32,010 bases of DNA from Solobacterium sp. UBA1761 (GTDB lineage Bacteria > Bacillota_I > Bacilli_A > Erysipelotrichales > Erysipelotrichaceae), in NCBI GenBank assembly GCA_002315565.1, contig DCHD01000013.1, positions 1 through 32,010 on the forward strand, read 5' to 3'. The translations under genes and the position numbers were made by a program. The notes beneath the pieces are model-generated. The model saw nothing but the letters and a program-made list of their open reading frames with translations. It did no database searches and had not been told where the DNA came from. The first letter of the stretch is position 1. The number at the start of each line of letters is the position of its first letter. Positions 31,040 to 32,010 of the stretch are shown here, one piece after another.

Positions 31040-31960
31040 ATGAGTAAAATATACGACATTATCATTGTAGGTGGCGGTCCAGCTGGACTTACTGCTGCCG
31101 TATATGCTTTAAGAGATGGCAAAGACATCATGATTATCGAAAAATCAGTATTCGGTGGTCAGATTGTCAATTCACCTAAAGTTGAAAACATTCCGGGTTT
31201 TGCCTCAATATCTGGCGAAGACTTTGGCGATCTGATGCTGAAACAGGTAACTGACTTAGGTGGAGAAGTTAATTTTGATACTGTTGAATCAGTTGAAACA
31301 GACGGTAAGACTGCAACTGTACACACTGAACTGCAGGGTGACTTCTACGCGAAAACTGTCATCCTGGCAACAGGAACAACCCACAGAAGGCTCAACCTTG
31401 AAGGCGAAGAAGATCTGATCGGTAAAGGCGTACATTTCTGTGCTGTCTGTGATGGAGCATTCTATAAAGACAAAGAAGTTGTCATGGTTGGTGGCGGCAA
31501 CTCAGCATTCGTTGAAGGACTGCAGCTGGCGGGATTAGTTAAGAAGATGACCCTGTTACAGGATCTTCCAGTATTCACTGCTGAAAAGAAACTTCAGGAA
31601 GATATGGCAACAAGAAGCAATGTAGAAATGCATATAAGCACAAAGGTTCTTGGCTATATAACTGAAAATGGTAAACTGACAGGCGTCAGATATTCTGAAA
31701 ACGGTGAAGAAAAAGTCGTACCATGTGATGGTGTATTCCTGGCAGTAGGCCTTGTTCCAGAAAATGGAGCATTTAAAGATGTAGCTGAACTTGATGAAAG
31801 AGGCTACTTCAATGCTGATGAAACAGGTATCACAAAAAACGGCAATATCTTCGTTGCCGGAGACTGCCGAAGAAAAGGTCTAAGACAGGTGGCAACAGCT
31901 TGCTCAGACGGTGCCAATGCAATGATTTCTGCTGCCAACTGGATCAGAAAGAATTACTAG
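31040..31960 (+). CDS. trxB: Thioredoxin reductase-like flavoprotein
   Basis: The 306-residue two-domain flavoprotein has an FAD-binding GGGPAGLTAAVYAL at the N-terminus, ILATGTTHRR, the redox pair C134 and C137 in FCAVCDGAF, a second nucleotide fold MVGGGNSAFVEGL and the end GNIFVAGDC. Where NADPH-dependent enzymes have HRRxxxR, this protein has LLQDLPVFTAEKKL, so the 2'-phosphate contact is missing; NADH or another donor is possible. I chose ATG 31040 with AAAAGG eight bases upstream; an in-frame GTG at 31013 falls inside the hairpin. Its place after nrdD suggests that it reduces the glutaredoxin-like tail of NrdD. Confidence 0.9.
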   Translation: MSKIYDIIIVGGGPAGLTAAVYALRDGKDIMIIEKSVFGGQIVNSPKVENIPGFASISGEDFGDLMLKQVTDLGGEVNFDTVESVETDGKTATVHTELQGDFYAKTVILATGTTHRRLNLEGEEDLIGKGVHFCAVCDGAFYKDKEVVMVGGGNSAFVEGLQLAGLVKKMTLLQDLPVFTAEKKLQEDMATRSNVEMHISTKVLGYITENGKLTGVRYSENGEEKVVPCDGVFLAVGLVPENGAFKDVAELDERGYFNADETGITKNGNIFVAGDCRRKGLRQVATACSDGANAMISAANWIRKNY

Positions 31961-31984
31961 AAAGACGTCAACGACGTCTTTTCA
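31961..31984 (+). terminator. Terminator of the nrdG-nrdD-trxB operon
   Basis: AAAGACGTC / GACGTCTTT hairpin with loop AAC followed by T residues, directly after the trxB stop codon. Confidence 0.9.
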
Positions 31985-32010
31985 AATAAAGTCTTTAGAC
32001 AGTTTCGTGA

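Overview
The window looks like chromosomal DNA of a low-GC Gram-positive anaerobe, most likely an Erysipelotrichia-type member of the Bacillota. This rests on the AT-rich codon use, type III glutamine synthetase, class III (anaerobic) ribonucleotide reductase, ECF folate uptake subunit, FemAB-type cell-wall enzyme, CCA-encoding tRNA genes and the secG-smpB-ssrA order. The lineage is an inference from gene content, not a computed placement.

Layout. 1-1214: secG, smpB and tmRNA (protein export and ribosome rescue). 1215-4060: accessory stretch with a nucleotidyltransferase carrying a probable ribbon-helix-helix N-terminus behind a 22-bp palindrome, a CPBP membrane protease, a PfkB sugar/nucleoside kinase, a small protein of unknown family, the remnant of a CatA-like acetyltransferase and a short leader-like ORF overlapping a hairpin. 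4071-6168: a SIS-domain protein and an AAA/DUF4143 ATPase. 6282-6459: two tRNA-Leu genes on the minus strand. 6556-11617: typA, an acetamidase/formamidase, the rpmG-secE-nusG operon, a YdcF-like protein and a membrane protein. 11669-15970: folT (minus), then four overlapping genes (two U32 proteins of TrhP type and two SpoU/TrmH RNA methyltransferases), then acyP (minus). 15994-19104: two half-size chromate transporters, a sodium:alanine symporter and deoC in one transcription unit. 19236-25918: type III glutamine synthetase, a second copy of the unknown small-protein family, a family 2 glycosyltransferase, a large secreted protein and a lipoprotein. 25997-27262 (minus): FemAB-type aminoacyltransferase. 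27413-31984: anaerobic ribonucleotide reduction operon.

Two things stand out. First, the last operon links regulation, activation, catalysis and re-reduction. A MarR-type DNA-binding domain is fused to the radical-SAM NrdG activase. NrdD carries a C-terminal glutaredoxin-like CPKC domain. A thioredoxin-reductase-like flavoprotein lacking the usual HRRxxxR NADPH motif follows. An 18-bp MarR-like inverted repeat contains the -35 box of the operon promoter.

Second, many genes here have a good -10 box exactly 6 or 9 bases before the ATG and no Shine-Dalgarno sequence. They include typA, the DUF4143 ATPase, the acetamidase, folT, the first U32 gene, acyP, the first chromate transporter, the glycosyltransferase and the FemAB gene. 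Their mRNAs should be leaderless or nearly so, alongside neighbours with classical Shine-Dalgarno sites. No CRISPR array, insertion sequence, rRNA gene or replication origin was seen.
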